Shown piece by piece: positions 53,723 through 63,904 of a stretch of DNA of 64,000 nt. The position numbers were made by a program, and so were the translations under genes. Under the pieces are notes generated by a model, which was given only the letters and a program-made list of their open reading frames with translations, made no database searches and was not told the DNA's origin. The first letter of the stretch is position 1. The number at the start of each line of letters is the position of its first letter. This DNA is from [Flexibacter] sp. ATCC 35103 (GTDB lineage Bacteria; Bacteroidota; Bacteroidia; Flavobacteriales; Flavobacteriaceae), in the NCBI RefSeq assembly GCF_001975985.1, contig NZ_MTQF01000008.1, positions 1 through 64,000 of the forward strand, read 5' to 3'.

Positions 53723-53902
53723 TTTAATTTGAATTAACCAACCTTGTAAGTTATTTTATTCCAAAAATCTCTCCTTTATATTAGGAGATACCAATATTAG
53801 AATAATAAATCGCAAACGAGAAATATAGTCGATGAAAGTAAAACTAAATCAGTTGAAATACATTATTTAAAGGTCAATAAGAAAAATTCTCTTTAAAATA
53901 AA

Positions 53903-53930
53903 AAAGTCCCATTTAAAAAATGGGACTTTA
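53903..53930 (-). terminator. Terminator of the rpl-rpo-DUF3467 operon
   Basis: Stem AAAGTCCCATTT / AAATGGGACTTT with a four-base loop, directly after the DUF3467 stop codon; on the minus strand it runs into TTTTATTTT. Confidence 0.8.
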
Positions 53931-53935
53931 ATAAT

Positions 53936-54247
53936 TTATGCTTGTCCTGTAGGACCAAAATTAAGCGGTATTGGTGCTTGTTCTGTCTCTTTGATTTCGC
54001 CATGAGCGGCTTCAAAACGATGAATATTTTCTCCAATTGCTTTTAATAATCTTTTAGCATGTTGTGGTGTCAAGACAATTCTTGACTTTACCTTGGCTTT
54101 AGGAATACCCGGCATAATGCTCACAAAATCTAAAACAAACTCTGATGATGAGTGGTTGATTATTGCAAGATTAGAATAAATTCCTTCTGCAATTGTTTCG
54201 TCTAGCTCAATATTAATTTGCTCTTGTTGTTGTTTCGGATTACTCAT
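53936..54247 (-). CDS. DUF3467 family protein
   Basis: 103 residues, single domain: 'INIELDETIAEGIYSNLAII', 'FVLDFVSIMPG' and 'RIVLTPQHAKRLLKAIGENI'. The family is common downstream of rpoC in Bacteroidota; its function is unknown. It begins ten bases after the rpoC stop and is followed by the operon terminator. Confidence 0.92.
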   Translation of the reverse strand: MSNPKQQQEQINIELDETIAEGIYSNLAIINHSSSEFVLDFVSIMPGIPKAKVKSRIVLTPQHAKRLLKAIGENIHRFEAAHGEIKETEQAPIPLNFGPTGQA

Positions 54248-54257
54248 AGTTTCCTAA

Positions 54258-57200
54258 TTAATAGATATATTCTTCTTTATTAGCCATCATTTCATTATAA
54301 TCGTCTTTAGATCCTACGATAGTGTTATCATATTCTCTCATACCAGTTCCAGCAGGAATTCTGTGTCCAACGATTACATTTTCTTTCAATCCTTCTAAAT
54401 CATCTACTTTACCAGCTACAGCAGCTTCGTTAAGTACTTTTGTTGTTTCCTGGAAGGAAGCAGCAGAGATGAATGATTTAGTTTGTAACGAAGCTCTTGT
54501 AATACCTTGTAAAACTGGCGTTGCAGTTGCAGTAATTACGTCTCTTGCTACAACAAGATTTTTATCATTTCGTTTCAACAATGAGTTTTCATCACGTAAA
54601 TCACGAGGAGAAATAATCTGACCTGGTTTTAATACAGCAGAATCTCCTGAATCTTCAACTACTTTCATACCGTATAATTTATCATTTTGAACGATAAAGT
54701 CTTTAGTGTGAATTAATTGATCTTCTAAGAATAATGTATCTCCTGGATCCTGAACTCTTACTTTACGCATCATTTGACGAATAACTACCTCAAAGTGCTT
54801 GTCATTAATTTTTACCCCTTGTAAACGGTATACCTCTTGAATTTCATTTACCAAGTACTGTTGAACAGCAGCTGGTCCTTGAATTCTTAAGATGTCATCT
54901 GGTGTAATTGCACCGTCAGACAATGGCACTCCTGCTCTTACGAAGTCATTTTCCTGTACTAAGATTTGGCTTGAAAGTTTAACTAAATACTTTTTAATCT
55001 CACCAAATTTAGATTCGATAACAATTTCACGGTTACCTCTTTTGATTTTTCCAAAAGATACAACACCGTCAATTTCAGAAACAACCGCTGGGTTAGAAGG
55101 GTTACGAGCCTCAAGCAACTCAGTAATTCTTGGTAAACCTCCCGTGATATCGCCTGCTTTAGAAGAACGACGTGGGATTTTTACTAATACTTTACCTGCT
55201 TTAATTTTCTCTCCGTTCTCAACCATAAGGTGGGCTCCTACTGGTAAGTTATACGAACGAATTAATTCACCTTCTTTACCGTAAACCAATAAAGTTGGAA
55301 TTAATTTTTTATTTCTTGCTTCAGAAATTACTTTTTCCTGGAATCCTGTTTGCTCATCGATTTCAACCATGAACGATTGTCCTTGCTCTAAATCCTCGTA
55401 AGCAATCTTACCAGTAAATTCAGAAACAATTACACCATTATATGGATCCCACTTACAGATCACAGATCCTTTAGTAACTACTTCACCATCCTTAACGAAA
55501 ATACTAGATCCGTAAGGAATATTGTGTGTATTTAAGACAATTCCGGTTTTCTCATCAACTAATTTTAATTCAGTTGAACGTGATACTACGATATCTACCG
55601 CATTACCTTCATTATCTTCACCTTTTACAGTTTTTAAATCTTCAATCTCAAGTCTACCGTTGAATCTTGTAACAATACTAGATTCTTCAGAAATACCTCC
55701 TGCAACCCCTCCAACGTGGAACGTACGAAGTGTTAACTGTGTACCTGGCTCTCCAATAGACTGAGCTGCAATAACTCCTACTGCTTCACCTCTTTGTGTC
55801 ATCTTACCAGTAGCTAAGTTTCTACCGTAACATTTAGCACAAATACCTTTTAAAGCCTCACAAGTTAATGGAGATCTAACTTCTACTCTTTCAATCGGAG
55901 AAGCTTCAATAACTCTCATGATTGCTTCAGTAATTTGATGACCTGATTGAACTAATACTTCATTAGTAAGAGGATTAATAACATCTTGCAATGCAACACG
56001 TCCTAAAATTCTTTCTCCTAAAGATTCAACAATTTCCTCATTTTTCTTCAAAGCAGAAACTTCAACACCTCTAAGAGTACCACAATCTTCGATGTTTACA
56101 ATAACATCTTGTGATACGTCATGAAGTCTTCTTGTTAAGTATCCGGCATCGGCAGTTTTAAGAGCCGTATCCGCAAGTCCTTTACGAGCACCGTGAGTAG
56201 AAATAAAGTACTCAAGGATCGAAAGTCCTTCCTTAAAGTTAGAAAGAATCGGGTTTTCAATAATCTCACCACCACCGGCAGTAGATTTTTTAGGCTTAGC
56301 CATCAAACCACGCATACCTGTTAACTGACGAATCTGTTCCTTAGAACCCCTCGCCCCAGAGTCAAGCATCATATATACAGAGTTGAAACCTTGTTGGTCT
56401 TCTCTAATATTTTTCATTGCTAATTCTGTTAACTGAGCATTTGCTGAAGTCCATACGTCAATAACTTGATTGTAACGCTCGTTATTGGTAATAAGACCCA
56501 TGTTATAATTCACAGAAATACCTTCAACTTGCTCTCTGGCATCTGCAATTAATTTTGTTTTTTGTTCTGGAATTCTAATATCACCAAGAGAGAATGACAA
56601 ACCTCCTCTAAATGCGAATTTATACCCCATGTCTTTCATATTGTCCAAGAAAGCAGCAGTAGTAGGTACATTAGTCACACTCAAAATGTGTCCAATAATA
56701 TCTCTAAGGTTTTTCTTAGTCAATACATCATTGATATATCCGGCTGCTTCAGGTACTACTTCGTTAAATAATACACGACCTGCAGTTGTTTGGATAATTT
56801 TGTACACTAATTCTCCAGCTTCATTAAAATCTTTTGCTCTAATTTTCACACGAGCATTCAATTCTAATCTTCCTTCGTTTAATGCAATATTTACTTCTTC
56901 AGCAGAATAGAAAGTTAAGTCTTGACCTAAAATTATGTGTTCTGGCGTAGAGATACGTTCTTTGGTCATATAATATAGACCCAAGACCATATCCTGAGAA
57001 GGTACAGTAATTGGAGCACCATTTGCAGGGTTCAAGATATTGTGAGAAGCCAACATTAATAATTGTGCCTCTAAAATAGCCTCTGGTCCTAATGGCAAGT
57101 GAACTGCCATCTGATCCCCATCAAAATCGGCGTTGAAAGCCGTACATACTAATGGGTGCAATTGGATCGCTTTTCCTTCAATTAATTTTGGCTGGAAAGC

Positions 57201-58568
57201 TTGAATACCAAGTCTGTGTAACGTAGGAGCACGGTTAAGTAATACTGGGTGACCTTTAATTACATTTTCAAGGATATCCCAAACTACAGGCTCTTTTTTG
57301 TCTATGATTTTCTTAGCAGATTTTACTGTTTTAACAATACCTCTTTCGATCAATTTACGGATAACAAAAGGTTTGTATAACTCAGATGCCATATCTTTTG
57401 GCAATCCACATTCAAATAATTTTAATTCAGGACCAACAACAATTACCGAACGAGCAGAATAATCCACACGTTTTCCAAGTAAGTTTTGACGGAAACGTCC
57501 TTGCTTACCTTTTAAGGAATCAGATAATGATTTTAATGGTCTGTTTGATTCTGTCTTAACAGCAGAAGCTTTACGCGTGTTGTCAAACAATGAATCTACA
57601 GATTCCTGTAACATACGTTTTTCGTTTCTTAAGATAACTTCTGGAGCTTTAATCTCCATTAATCTTTTCAAACGGTTGTTACGGATAATTACACGACGGT
57701 ATAAGTCATTTAAATCTGAAGTTGCAAAACGACCTCCATCAAGTGGCACAAGCGGACGTAATTCTGGTGGAATAACAGGAACCACTTTCATAATCATCCA
57801 CTCAGGACGGTTTTCGCGGTTTAAGTTAGACTCACGGAAAGACTCAACAACTTGTAATCTTTTTAAAGCTTCAGTTTTTCGTTGTTTAGATGTTTCGTTA
57901 TTAGCACTGTGTCTCAATTGGTAAGACAACTCATCTAAGTCGATACGAGCTAATAAATCCATAATACACTCTGCTCCCATTTTGGCAACAAATTTATTAG
58001 GATCCATATCATCTAAATATTGATTTTCCTGCGGAAGAGTATCTAAAATATTTAAATATTCTTCTTCAGTTAAGAAATCTAATCTTTGTAATGATTCTCC
58101 ATCTGCATTTTTAGCAATACCAGCTTGAATTACTACATATCTTTCGTAGTAAATAATCATATCTAATTTCTTAGATGGAAGACCAAGGATATAACCAATT
58201 TTGTTTGGAAGAGAACGGAAGTACCAGATATGAGCAATTGGCACAACAAGGTTGATGTGTCCTACTCTGTCACGACGTACTTTTTTCTCAGTAACTTCAA
58301 CACCACAACGGTCGCAAATGATACCTTTGTAACGAATTCTTTTATATTTACCACAAGCACACTCAAAATCCTTAACAGGTCCGAAGATTCTTTCACAGAA
58401 AAGTCCGTCACGTTCTGGTTTGTGAGTTCTGTAGTTGATAGTTTCTGGTTTCAAAACCTCTCCTCTTGATTCTTTCAAGATAGATTCAGGTGAAGCCAAT
58501 CCAATTGAGATTTTATTAAATCTTTTAACTGGATTTTTATCCTTATTATTGTTTCTATTATTCATCAT
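54258..58568 (-). CDS. rpoC: RNA polymerase beta' subunit
   Basis: 1436 residues, full length. Zinc-binding N-terminus 'CACGKYKRIRYKGIICDRCG' (about 71-90), active-site metal loop 'NADFDGDQMAVHLP', bridge-helix/trigger-loop region 'QSIGEPGTQLTLRTFHVGG' and a second Cys cluster 'CAKCYGRNL'. Two adjacent ATGs exist (58568 and 58565); the first is given. It is 270 bases downstream of rpoB, a wide gap containing a long hairpin. Confidence 0.98.
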   Translation of the reverse strand: MMNNRNNNKDKNPVKRFNKISIGLASPESILKESRGEVLKPETINYRTHKPERDGLFCERIFGPVKDFECACGKYKRIRYKGIICDRCGVEVTEKKVRRDRVGHINLVVPIAHIWYFRSLPNKIGYILGLPSKKLDMIIYYERYVVIQAGIAKNADGESLQRLDFLTEEEYLNILDTLPQENQYLDDMDPNKFVAKMGAECIMDLLARIDLDELSYQLRHSANNETSKQRKTEALKRLQVVESFRESNLNRENRPEWMIMKVVPVIPPELRPLVPLDGGRFATSDLNDLYRRVIIRNNRLKRLMEIKAPEVILRNEKRMLQESVDSLFDNTRKASAVKTESNRPLKSLSDSLKGKQGRFRQNLLGKRVDYSARSVIVVGPELKLFECGLPKDMASELYKPFVIRKLIERGIVKTVKSAKKIIDKKEPVVWDILENVIKGHPVLLNRAPTLHRLGIQAFQPKLIEGKAIQLHPLVCTAFNADFDGDQMAVHLPLGPEAILEAQLLMLASHNILNPANGAPITVPSQDMVLGLYYMTKERISTPEHIILGQDLTFYSAEEVNIALNEGRLELNARVKIRAKDFNEAGELVYKIIQTTAGRVLFNEVVPEAAGYINDVLTKKNLRDIIGHILSVTNVPTTAAFLDNMKDMGYKFAFRGGLSFSLGDIRIPEQKTKLIADAREQVEGISVNYNMGLITNNERYNQVIDVWTSANAQLTELAMKNIREDQQGFNSVYMMLDSGARGSKEQIRQLTGMRGLMAKPKKSTAGGGEIIENPILSNFKEGLSILEYFISTHGARKGLADTALKTADAGYLTRRLHDVSQDVIVNIEDCGTLRGVEVSALKKNEEIVESLGERILGRVALQDVINPLTNEVLVQSGHQITEAIMRVIEASPIERVEVRSPLTCEALKGICAKCYGRNLATGKMTQRGEAVGVIAAQSIGEPGTQLTLRTFHVGGVAGGISEESSIVTRFNGRLEIEDLKTVKGEDNEGNAVDIVVSRSTELKLVDEKTGIVLNTHNIPYGSSIFVKDGEVVTKGSVICKWDPYNGVIVSEFTGKIAYEDLEQGQSFMVEIDEQTGFQEKVISEARNKKLIPTLLVYGKEGELIRSYNLPVGAHLMVENGEKIKAGKVLVKIPRRSSKAGDITGGLPRITELLEARNPSNPAVVSEIDGVVSFGKIKRGNREIVIESKFGEIKKYLVKLSSQILVQENDFVRAGVPLSDGAITPDDILRIQGPAAVQQYLVNEIQEVYRLQGVKINDKHFEVVIRQMMRKVRVQDPGDTLFLEDQLIHTKDFIVQNDKLYGMKVVEDSGDSAVLKPGQIISPRDLRDENSLLKRNDKNLVVARDVITATATPVLQGITRASLQTKSFISAASFQETTKVLNEAAVAGKVDDLEGLKENVIVGHRIPAGTGMREYDNTIVGSKDDYNEMMANKEEYIY

Positions 58569-58838
58569 AGTTTTTACTATTGATTTATCTGCAATTAAAA
58601 ATTGATTTTAACTTATAACCCATCTTATTAAAAAGACTAAATTATAAGTCGCTACCTCGGATTACTTCTCTAAACTTCAAACTAAATTTTGAAGTGCTAA
58701 TTATAAAACTTTTCAGGTTTAAATAAAAAATCGGAACGGGTTACGGGTATAAATCCTAAAAACTTTTATTTTCATAAACAGCTTCAGTCTCAGCTTTCAG
58801 TGTGAACTGAATACTGAGACTGTAACTGAAAACTTTAT
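58569..58838. other. rpoB-rpoC spacer
   Basis: 270 bases with no gene. It contains the hairpin at 58785-58822 and AT-rich sequence with a short inverted repeat 'acttcaaac...ttgaagt' near 58673-58693. Confidence 0.55.
58785..58822. repeat. Long hairpin in the rpoB-rpoC spacer
   Basis: Outer arms CAGTCTCAG (58785-58793) and CTGAGACTG (58814-58822) with inner arms TTCAGT and ACTGAA around a GTGA loop. It starts 16 bases after the rpoB stop on the minus strand and has no T-run, so it is likely an RNA-processing or stabilising element, or a dispersed repeat. Confidence 0.55.
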
Positions 58839-61800
58839 TTATTCTTCTAAACGAATGTCAAGTCCAAGACCTTTCAATTCATGCATTAATACATTGAATG
58901 ATTCTGGTAATCCTGGTTCTGGCATAGACTCTCCCTTAACGATAGCTTCGTAAGTTTTAGCTCTACCAATAACGTCATCCGATTTAACTGTTAAGATCTC
59001 ACGTAGCGTACTTGATGCTCCATAAGCTTCAAGTGCCCAAACCTCCATCTCTCCAAAACGCTGACCTCCAAATTGAGCTTTACCTCCAAGTGGTTGTTGA
59101 GTAATCAACGAGTATGGACCAATAGAACGTGCGTGCATCTTATCATCAACCATGTGTCCTAATTTAAGCATGTAAATTACACCCACAGTTGCTGCTTGAT
59201 GGAAACGCTCTCCAGTACCACCATCATAAAGGTGTGTATGTCCAAAACGTGGTACTCCAGCTTCATCAGTCAAGGCATTGATTTGATCTAAAGAAGCACC
59301 ATCAAAAATTGGAGTAGCAAATTTTCTACCTAAATTTTGACCAGCCCATCCAAGAACAGTCTCATAAATCTGACCAATATTCATACGTGAAGGTACCCCA
59401 AGTGGATTCAATACGATATCAACCGGTGTTCCGTCTTCAAGGAAAGGCATATCTTCATGACGAACGATTCTTGCAACAATACCTTTGTTACCGTGACGTC
59501 CTGCCATTTTATCCCCTACTTTCAGTTTACGTTTTTTAGCGATATAAATTTTCGCTAATTTCAAGATTCCAGATGGTAATTCATCTCCAACTGTAATAGT
59601 GAATTTTTCTCTTCTTAAAGATCCTTGTAAGTCGTTCAGCTTAATTTTATAGTTATGAATTAAATCATTAACCATTTTATTAGTAGCGTCATCAGCAACC
59701 CATTGACCTTTGCTTAAGTGAGCAAAATCTTCTACTGCGTAAAGCATTTTTTGAGTATATTTTTTACCTTTTGGTAAAACTTCTTCACCCAAATCATTCA
59801 TTACACCCTGAGATGTTTTTCCGTTAACGATAAGGAATAATTTCTCAACTAACCTGTCTTTTAATTCAACAAATTTAGTTTCGAATTCCATTTCTAAAGC
59901 GCCTAAAGCATCTTTATCCTGAGTACGTTTACGTTTATCTTTTACGGCTCTTGCAAATAATTTTTTATCAAGAACTACACCGTGTAAGGATGGAGACGCT
60001 TTTAATGAAGCATCTTTTACATCTCCTGCTTTATCCCCGAAGATTGCACGAAGCAATTTCTCTTCAGGAGTAGGATCTGATTCTCCTTTTGGTGTAATTT
60101 TTCCGATCAAAATGTCGCCAGGTTTAACCTCTGCTCCAATTCTGATCATACCGTTTTCATCTAAATCTTTAGTAGCTTCTTCAGAAACGTTAGGAATATC
60201 GTTTGTTAACTCTTCATTACCTAACTTAGTATCTCTAACCTCTAATGAATAATCATCAACGTGGATAGAAGTAAAAATATCATCACGAACTACTTTTTCA
60301 GAAATTACAATTGCATCCTCAAAGTTATACCCTTTCCATGGCATGAACGCAACTTTTAAGTTTCTACCTAAAGCTAATTCACCATTTTGAGTAGCATATC
60401 CTTCTGATAATACCTGACCAAGAATTACTCTGTCCCCTTTTCTTACGATTGGTTTCAGGTTAATACTTGTTCCCTGATTGGTTTTTCTAAATTTAATTAA
60501 GTTGTATGTTTTTTCATCAGCATCAAAACTTACCATTCTTTCTTCTTCAGTACGGTCGTATTTGATAGTAATGATGTTTGCATCAACATATTCTACAGTT
60601 CCATCTCCTTCAGCATTAATTAATACTCTGGAATCTGAAGCTACCTGACGCTCTAAACCTGTACCTACAATTGGTGCTTCCGGACGGATCAAAGGAACCG
60701 CCTGACGCATCATGTTAGATCCCATCAAGGCTCTATTCGCATCATCATGTTCCAGGAAAGGAATCAATGAAGCCGAAATCGAAGCAATCTGGTTAGGAGC
60801 AACGTCTGTATAATGTACTGCAGAAGGTTCAACAACCGGGAAGTCACCTTCCTCACGAGCAATAACATTAGTCGCCGTGATTTTACCAGTCTCATCCATT
60901 TCAATGTTTGCCTGAGCAATCATCTTTCCTTCTTCTTCTTCAGCACTTAAATAGATAGGAGTACTTTCTAAATCAACTACACCATCTGTTACTTTACGGT
61001 AAGGAGTTTCAATGAAACCCATTCCGTTAACTTTTGCATAAACACCAAGAGATGAAATCAAACCAATGTTTGGTCCCTCTGGAGTTTCAATCGGACATAA
61101 ACGACCATAGTGTGTATAGTGAACGTCACGAACCTCAAATCCGGCTCTTTCTCTCGAAAGTCCACCAGGTCCAAGGGCAGAAAGTCTTCTTTTGTGTGTA
61201 ATCTCAGCTAATGGATTCGTTTGATCCATAAATTGAGATAACTGGTTCGTACCAAAGAAAGAGTTGATAACCGATGATAATGTTTTAGCATTAATCAAAT
61301 CGATTGGTGTAAACACCTCGTTATCTCTAACGTTCATTCTCTCACGAATAGTTCTCGCCATACGTGCTAAACCAACACCGAATTGTTGAGACAATTGTTC
61401 CCCAACTGTTCTAACACGACGGTTTGATAAGTGATCAATATCATCAATCTCTGCTTTAGAGTTGATCAATTCGATCAAATATTTTACAATGGTAATGATA
61501 TCTTCTTTGGTAAGCACTTGCTTTTCCATTGGGATATCTAAACCAAGTTTTTTGTTCATTCTGTAACGACCAACTTCACCTAAGTTATAACGTTGATCAG
61601 AGAAGAACAATTTATCTATAATACCACGAGCAGTTTCTTCATCAGGCGGTTCTGCATTACGCAATTGTCTGTAGATATGCTCAACAGCTTCTTTTTCAGA
61701 GTTTGTTGGATCTTTTTGTAATGTATTGTGGATAATAGCATAATCTGCTTGATTATTATCCTCTTTATGTAACAAAATAGATTTAACGTTAGAATCAATG

Positions 61801-62651
61801 ATTTCTTCAACATTATCTTTGTCGATAATAGTGTCACGATCAAGGATAATTTCGTTACGTTCGATAGAAACTACCTCACCGGTATCTTCATCAACGAAAT
61901 CCTCGTGCCAAGTGTTCAATACACGTGCAGCAAGTCTTCTTCCAATATATTTTTTAATACCTGTTTTAGAAACTTTAATTTCCTCAGCAAGGTCGAAAAT
62001 TTCAAGGATATCCTTATCTCTTTCGAATCCAATAGCACGGAATAAAGTTGTAACCGGTAATTTTTTCTTTCTATCGATATAAGCATACATTACGCTGTTG
62101 ATATCTGTAGAAAATTCTATCCAGGATCCTTTAAAAGGAATTACTCTGGCAGAATAAAGTTTTGTTCCATTTGCGTGGAATGATTGACCAAAGAAAACCC
62201 CAGGAGAACGGTGTAGTTGAGATACTACTACACGCTCAGCACCATTGATAACAAAAGTACCGCTTGGAGTCATATAAGGTATTGTTCCAAGATAAACATC
62301 TTGTACAATAGTTTCAAAATCTTCGTGTTCTGGATCTGTACAGTATAGTTTTAACCTGGCTTTTAAAGGCACACTATAAGTAAGACCTCTCTCTATACAT
62401 TCTTGAATTGTATAACGTGGCGGATCTACAAAATAATCTAGGAACTCCAATACAAAGTTATTTCTTGTATCTGTAATTGGGAAGTTTTCCATGAAGGTGT
62501 TGTATAACCCTTCGTTGCCTCTTTCATCAGATTTAGTTTCTAATTGAAAAAAATCTTTAAAAGATTTAACCTGAACATCTAAGAAATCTGGATAGTCAGG
62601 AATATTTTTTGTAGAGGCAAAATTCAATCTTTCAGTCTGATTTGTTATCAT
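58839..62651 (-). CDS. rpoB: RNA polymerase beta subunit
   Basis: 1270 residues from the ATG at 62651 ('MITNQTERLNF'); the codon before it is TTG and is not needed. Conserved blocks include the rifampicin region 'GTNQLSQFMDQTNPLAEITH' followed by 'KRRLSALGPGGL', 'RDVHYTHYGRLCPIETPEG' and the C-terminal 'GQRFGEMEVWALEAYGA'. The residues that commonly mutate to rifampicin resistance look wild type. Confidence 0.98.
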   Translation of the reverse strand: MITNQTERLNFASTKNIPDYPDFLDVQVKSFKDFFQLETKSDERGNEGLYNTFMENFPITDTRNNFVLEFLDYFVDPPRYTIQECIERGLTYSVPLKARLKLYCTDPEHEDFETIVQDVYLGTIPYMTPSGTFVINGAERVVVSQLHRSPGVFFGQSFHANGTKLYSARVIPFKGSWIEFSTDINSVMYAYIDRKKKLPVTTLFRAIGFERDKDILEIFDLAEEIKVSKTGIKKYIGRRLAARVLNTWHEDFVDEDTGEVVSIERNEIILDRDTIIDKDNVEEIIDSNVKSILLHKEDNNQADYAIIHNTLQKDPTNSEKEAVEHIYRQLRNAEPPDEETARGIIDKLFFSDQRYNLGEVGRYRMNKKLGLDIPMEKQVLTKEDIITIVKYLIELINSKAEIDDIDHLSNRRVRTVGEQLSQQFGVGLARMARTIRERMNVRDNEVFTPIDLINAKTLSSVINSFFGTNQLSQFMDQTNPLAEITHKRRLSALGPGGLSRERAGFEVRDVHYTHYGRLCPIETPEGPNIGLISSLGVYAKVNGMGFIETPYRKVTDGVVDLESTPIYLSAEEEEGKMIAQANIEMDETGKITATNVIAREEGDFPVVEPSAVHYTDVAPNQIASISASLIPFLEHDDANRALMGSNMMRQAVPLIRPEAPIVGTGLERQVASDSRVLINAEGDGTVEYVDANIITIKYDRTEEERMVSFDADEKTYNLIKFRKTNQGTSINLKPIVRKGDRVILGQVLSEGYATQNGELALGRNLKVAFMPWKGYNFEDAIVISEKVVRDDIFTSIHVDDYSLEVRDTKLGNEELTNDIPNVSEEATKDLDENGMIRIGAEVKPGDILIGKITPKGESDPTPEEKLLRAIFGDKAGDVKDASLKASPSLHGVVLDKKLFARAVKDKRKRTQDKDALGALEMEFETKFVELKDRLVEKLFLIVNGKTSQGVMNDLGEEVLPKGKKYTQKMLYAVEDFAHLSKGQWVADDATNKMVNDLIHNYKIKLNDLQGSLRREKFTITVGDELPSGILKLAKIYIAKKRKLKVGDKMAGRHGNKGIVARIVRHEDMPFLEDGTPVDIVLNPLGVPSRMNIGQIYETVLGWAGQNLGRKFATPIFDGASLDQINALTDEAGVPRFGHTHLYDGGTGERFHQAATVGVIYMLKLGHMVDDKMHARSIGPYSLITQQPLGGKAQFGGQRFGEMEVWALEAYGASSTLREILTVKSDDVIGRAKTYEAIVKGESMPEPGLPESFNVLMHELKGLGLDIRLEE

Positions 62652-62856
62652 CAATGGACAAAATTTTGATTAAAAAAAAGTAATTTTTTGTGTAAACACA
62701 CACTGTTTAATCTATACTTTCTTATTATAATCAATACATCTTTAAAAATAAACCAGTAAAATTAGTTCAATTTTTTTTCTTCGTATTGATCAAAAACTTT
62801 TTCGTATTTTAAACTATTTGATAATAAAACTTGATATATTTTATTATACGAAAAAT

Positions 62857-62893
62857 GGTTTAGGCCATTGAGCGTTCACTCAAGACCTAAACC
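62857..62893 (-). promoter_or_regulatory. Attenuator-like hairpin between rplL and rpoB
   Basis: Stem GGTTTAGG (62857-62864) with CCTAAACC (62886-62893) and an inner stem TTGAG / CTCAA. On the minus strand it is followed by ATTTTTCG. It lies 23 bases after the rplL stop and 200 bases before rpoB, where E. coli has its rpoB attenuator. Confidence 0.55.
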
Positions 62894-62915
62894 TAGTTCT
62901 TAAAACTGAGTTGAA

Positions 62916-63287
62916 TTATTTAAGCTCAACTACAGCTCCAGCTTCTTCTAATGATTTTTTAAGACCTTCCGCCTCTTCTTTAGAAACACCTTCTTTAACG
63001 TTACTTGGAGCACCGTCAACTACATCTTTAGCTTCTTTAAGACCTAAACCTGTAAGTTCTTTTACTAATTTTACAACTGCTAATTTAGAAGCTCCAGCTT
63101 CTTTTAATACAACTGTAAATTCAGTTTGTGCTTCTTCAGCAGCACCTTCTCCACCACCAGCAGCAACTACTACAGCTGCAGCAGCAGGCTCGATACCATA
63201 CTCGTCTTTTAATATTGTTGCTAATTCGTTAACTTCTTTAACTGTTAAGTTAACTAATTGTTCTGCGAATTGTTTCAAATCTGCCAT
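62916..63287 (-). CDS. rplL: 50S ribosomal protein L7/L12
   Basis: 123 residues. N-terminal dimerisation helix 'MADLKQFAEQLVNLTVKEVN', Ala-Gly-rich hinge (about 35-52), and the C-terminal factor-binding domain 'KLAVVKLVKELTGLGLKEAK' and 'VVDGAPSNVKEG'. It forms the ribosome stalk with L10 and recruits translation GTPases. Confidence 0.98.
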   Translation of the reverse strand: MADLKQFAEQLVNLTVKEVNELATILKDEYGIEPAAAAVVVAAGGGEGAAEEAQTEFTVVLKEAGASKLAVVKLVKELTGLGLKEAKDVVDGAPSNVKEGVSKEEAEGLKKSLEEAGAVVELK

Positions 63288-63378
63288 TTTTTCTATCGTT
63301 TAAAATGATTTGTAAAATATAATTTATTTATTGTGCGCTAATTAAGCTACAAGGAAATTCAATTCCTCGTACGAATTA

Positions 63379-63882
63379 TTATGCTTCAGCTTCTTCTTCG
63401 CTACCAGCGAATTTGTTTTGTAAAGCAGAAATAATTCTTTGTGCTGGTGATTGCAATAATCCAATAAGTTCTCCAAGAAGTTCTTCTTTAGATTTGATAG
63501 TTGCTAATGCATCTAATTGATCATCTCCAATATAAATTTCAGAATTAATATAAGCTCCTTTTAATACAGGTTTAGCCGATTTTTTTCTAAAATCTTTAAT
63601 TATTTTTCCAGGTGCATTTGCAACATCTGAAATAAATATAGCACTATTACCAGTCAATACTGAAGGTAAATCACCATAGTCATTAGCAGAAGCTTCCATT
63701 GCTTTTGCAAGCAAAGTATTTTTTACAACCTCTAATTTAATACCTGCTTTAAAGCAAGCTCTTCTCAAGTTTGAAGTTGTTTCTGCGTTTAATCCAGAAA
63801 TATCAGATACATAAATAATATTTGTACCAGCTAACTGTGCAGTTAAATCTTCAATCGCGATTGATTTTTCTTCTCTAGTCAT
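63379..63882 (-). CDS. rplJ: 50S ribosomal protein L10
   Basis: 167 residues. 'MTREEKSIAIEDLTAQLAGT' and 'YVSDISGLNAETTSNLRRAC' are typical L10 N-terminal sequence; 'EVVKNTLLAKAMEAS' matches the rRNA-contact region. The C-terminal helix that binds L7/L12 ends in an acidic tail. It follows rplA by 22 bases, so the longer leader used for L10 autoregulation in E. coli is not present at that spot. Confidence 0.97.
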   Translation of the reverse strand: MTREEKSIAIEDLTAQLAGTNIIYVSDISGLNAETTSNLRRACFKAGIKLEVVKNTLLAKAMEASANDYGDLPSVLTGNSAIFISDVANAPGKIIKDFRKKSAKPVLKGAYINSEIYIGDDQLDALATIKSKEELLGELIGLLQSPAQRIISALQNKFAGSEEEAEA

Positions 63883-63904
63883 ACTAAAAATTATTAACTA
63901 CCAA

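Larger units (their letters stand above)
53285..53935. other. Long AT-rich gap with an orphan terminator
   Basis: 650 bases without a supported gene between lnt and the DUF3467 gene. It holds a strong terminator hairpin at 53691-53722 that has no gene in front of it on either strand within about 200 bases, and the real operon terminator at 53903-53930. The longest plus frame near 53431 has only 26 codons and no supporting features. Confidence 0.6.

Noticed and set aside
54322..57924. Several 80-130-codon plus-strand frames opposite rpoC
   Set aside because: They are antisense shadows of the highly conserved rpoC frame with no features of their own.
62911..63303. 130-codon plus-strand frame opposite rplL
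   Set aside because: Ser/Thr/Ala-rich shadow of rplL caused by its biased composition.
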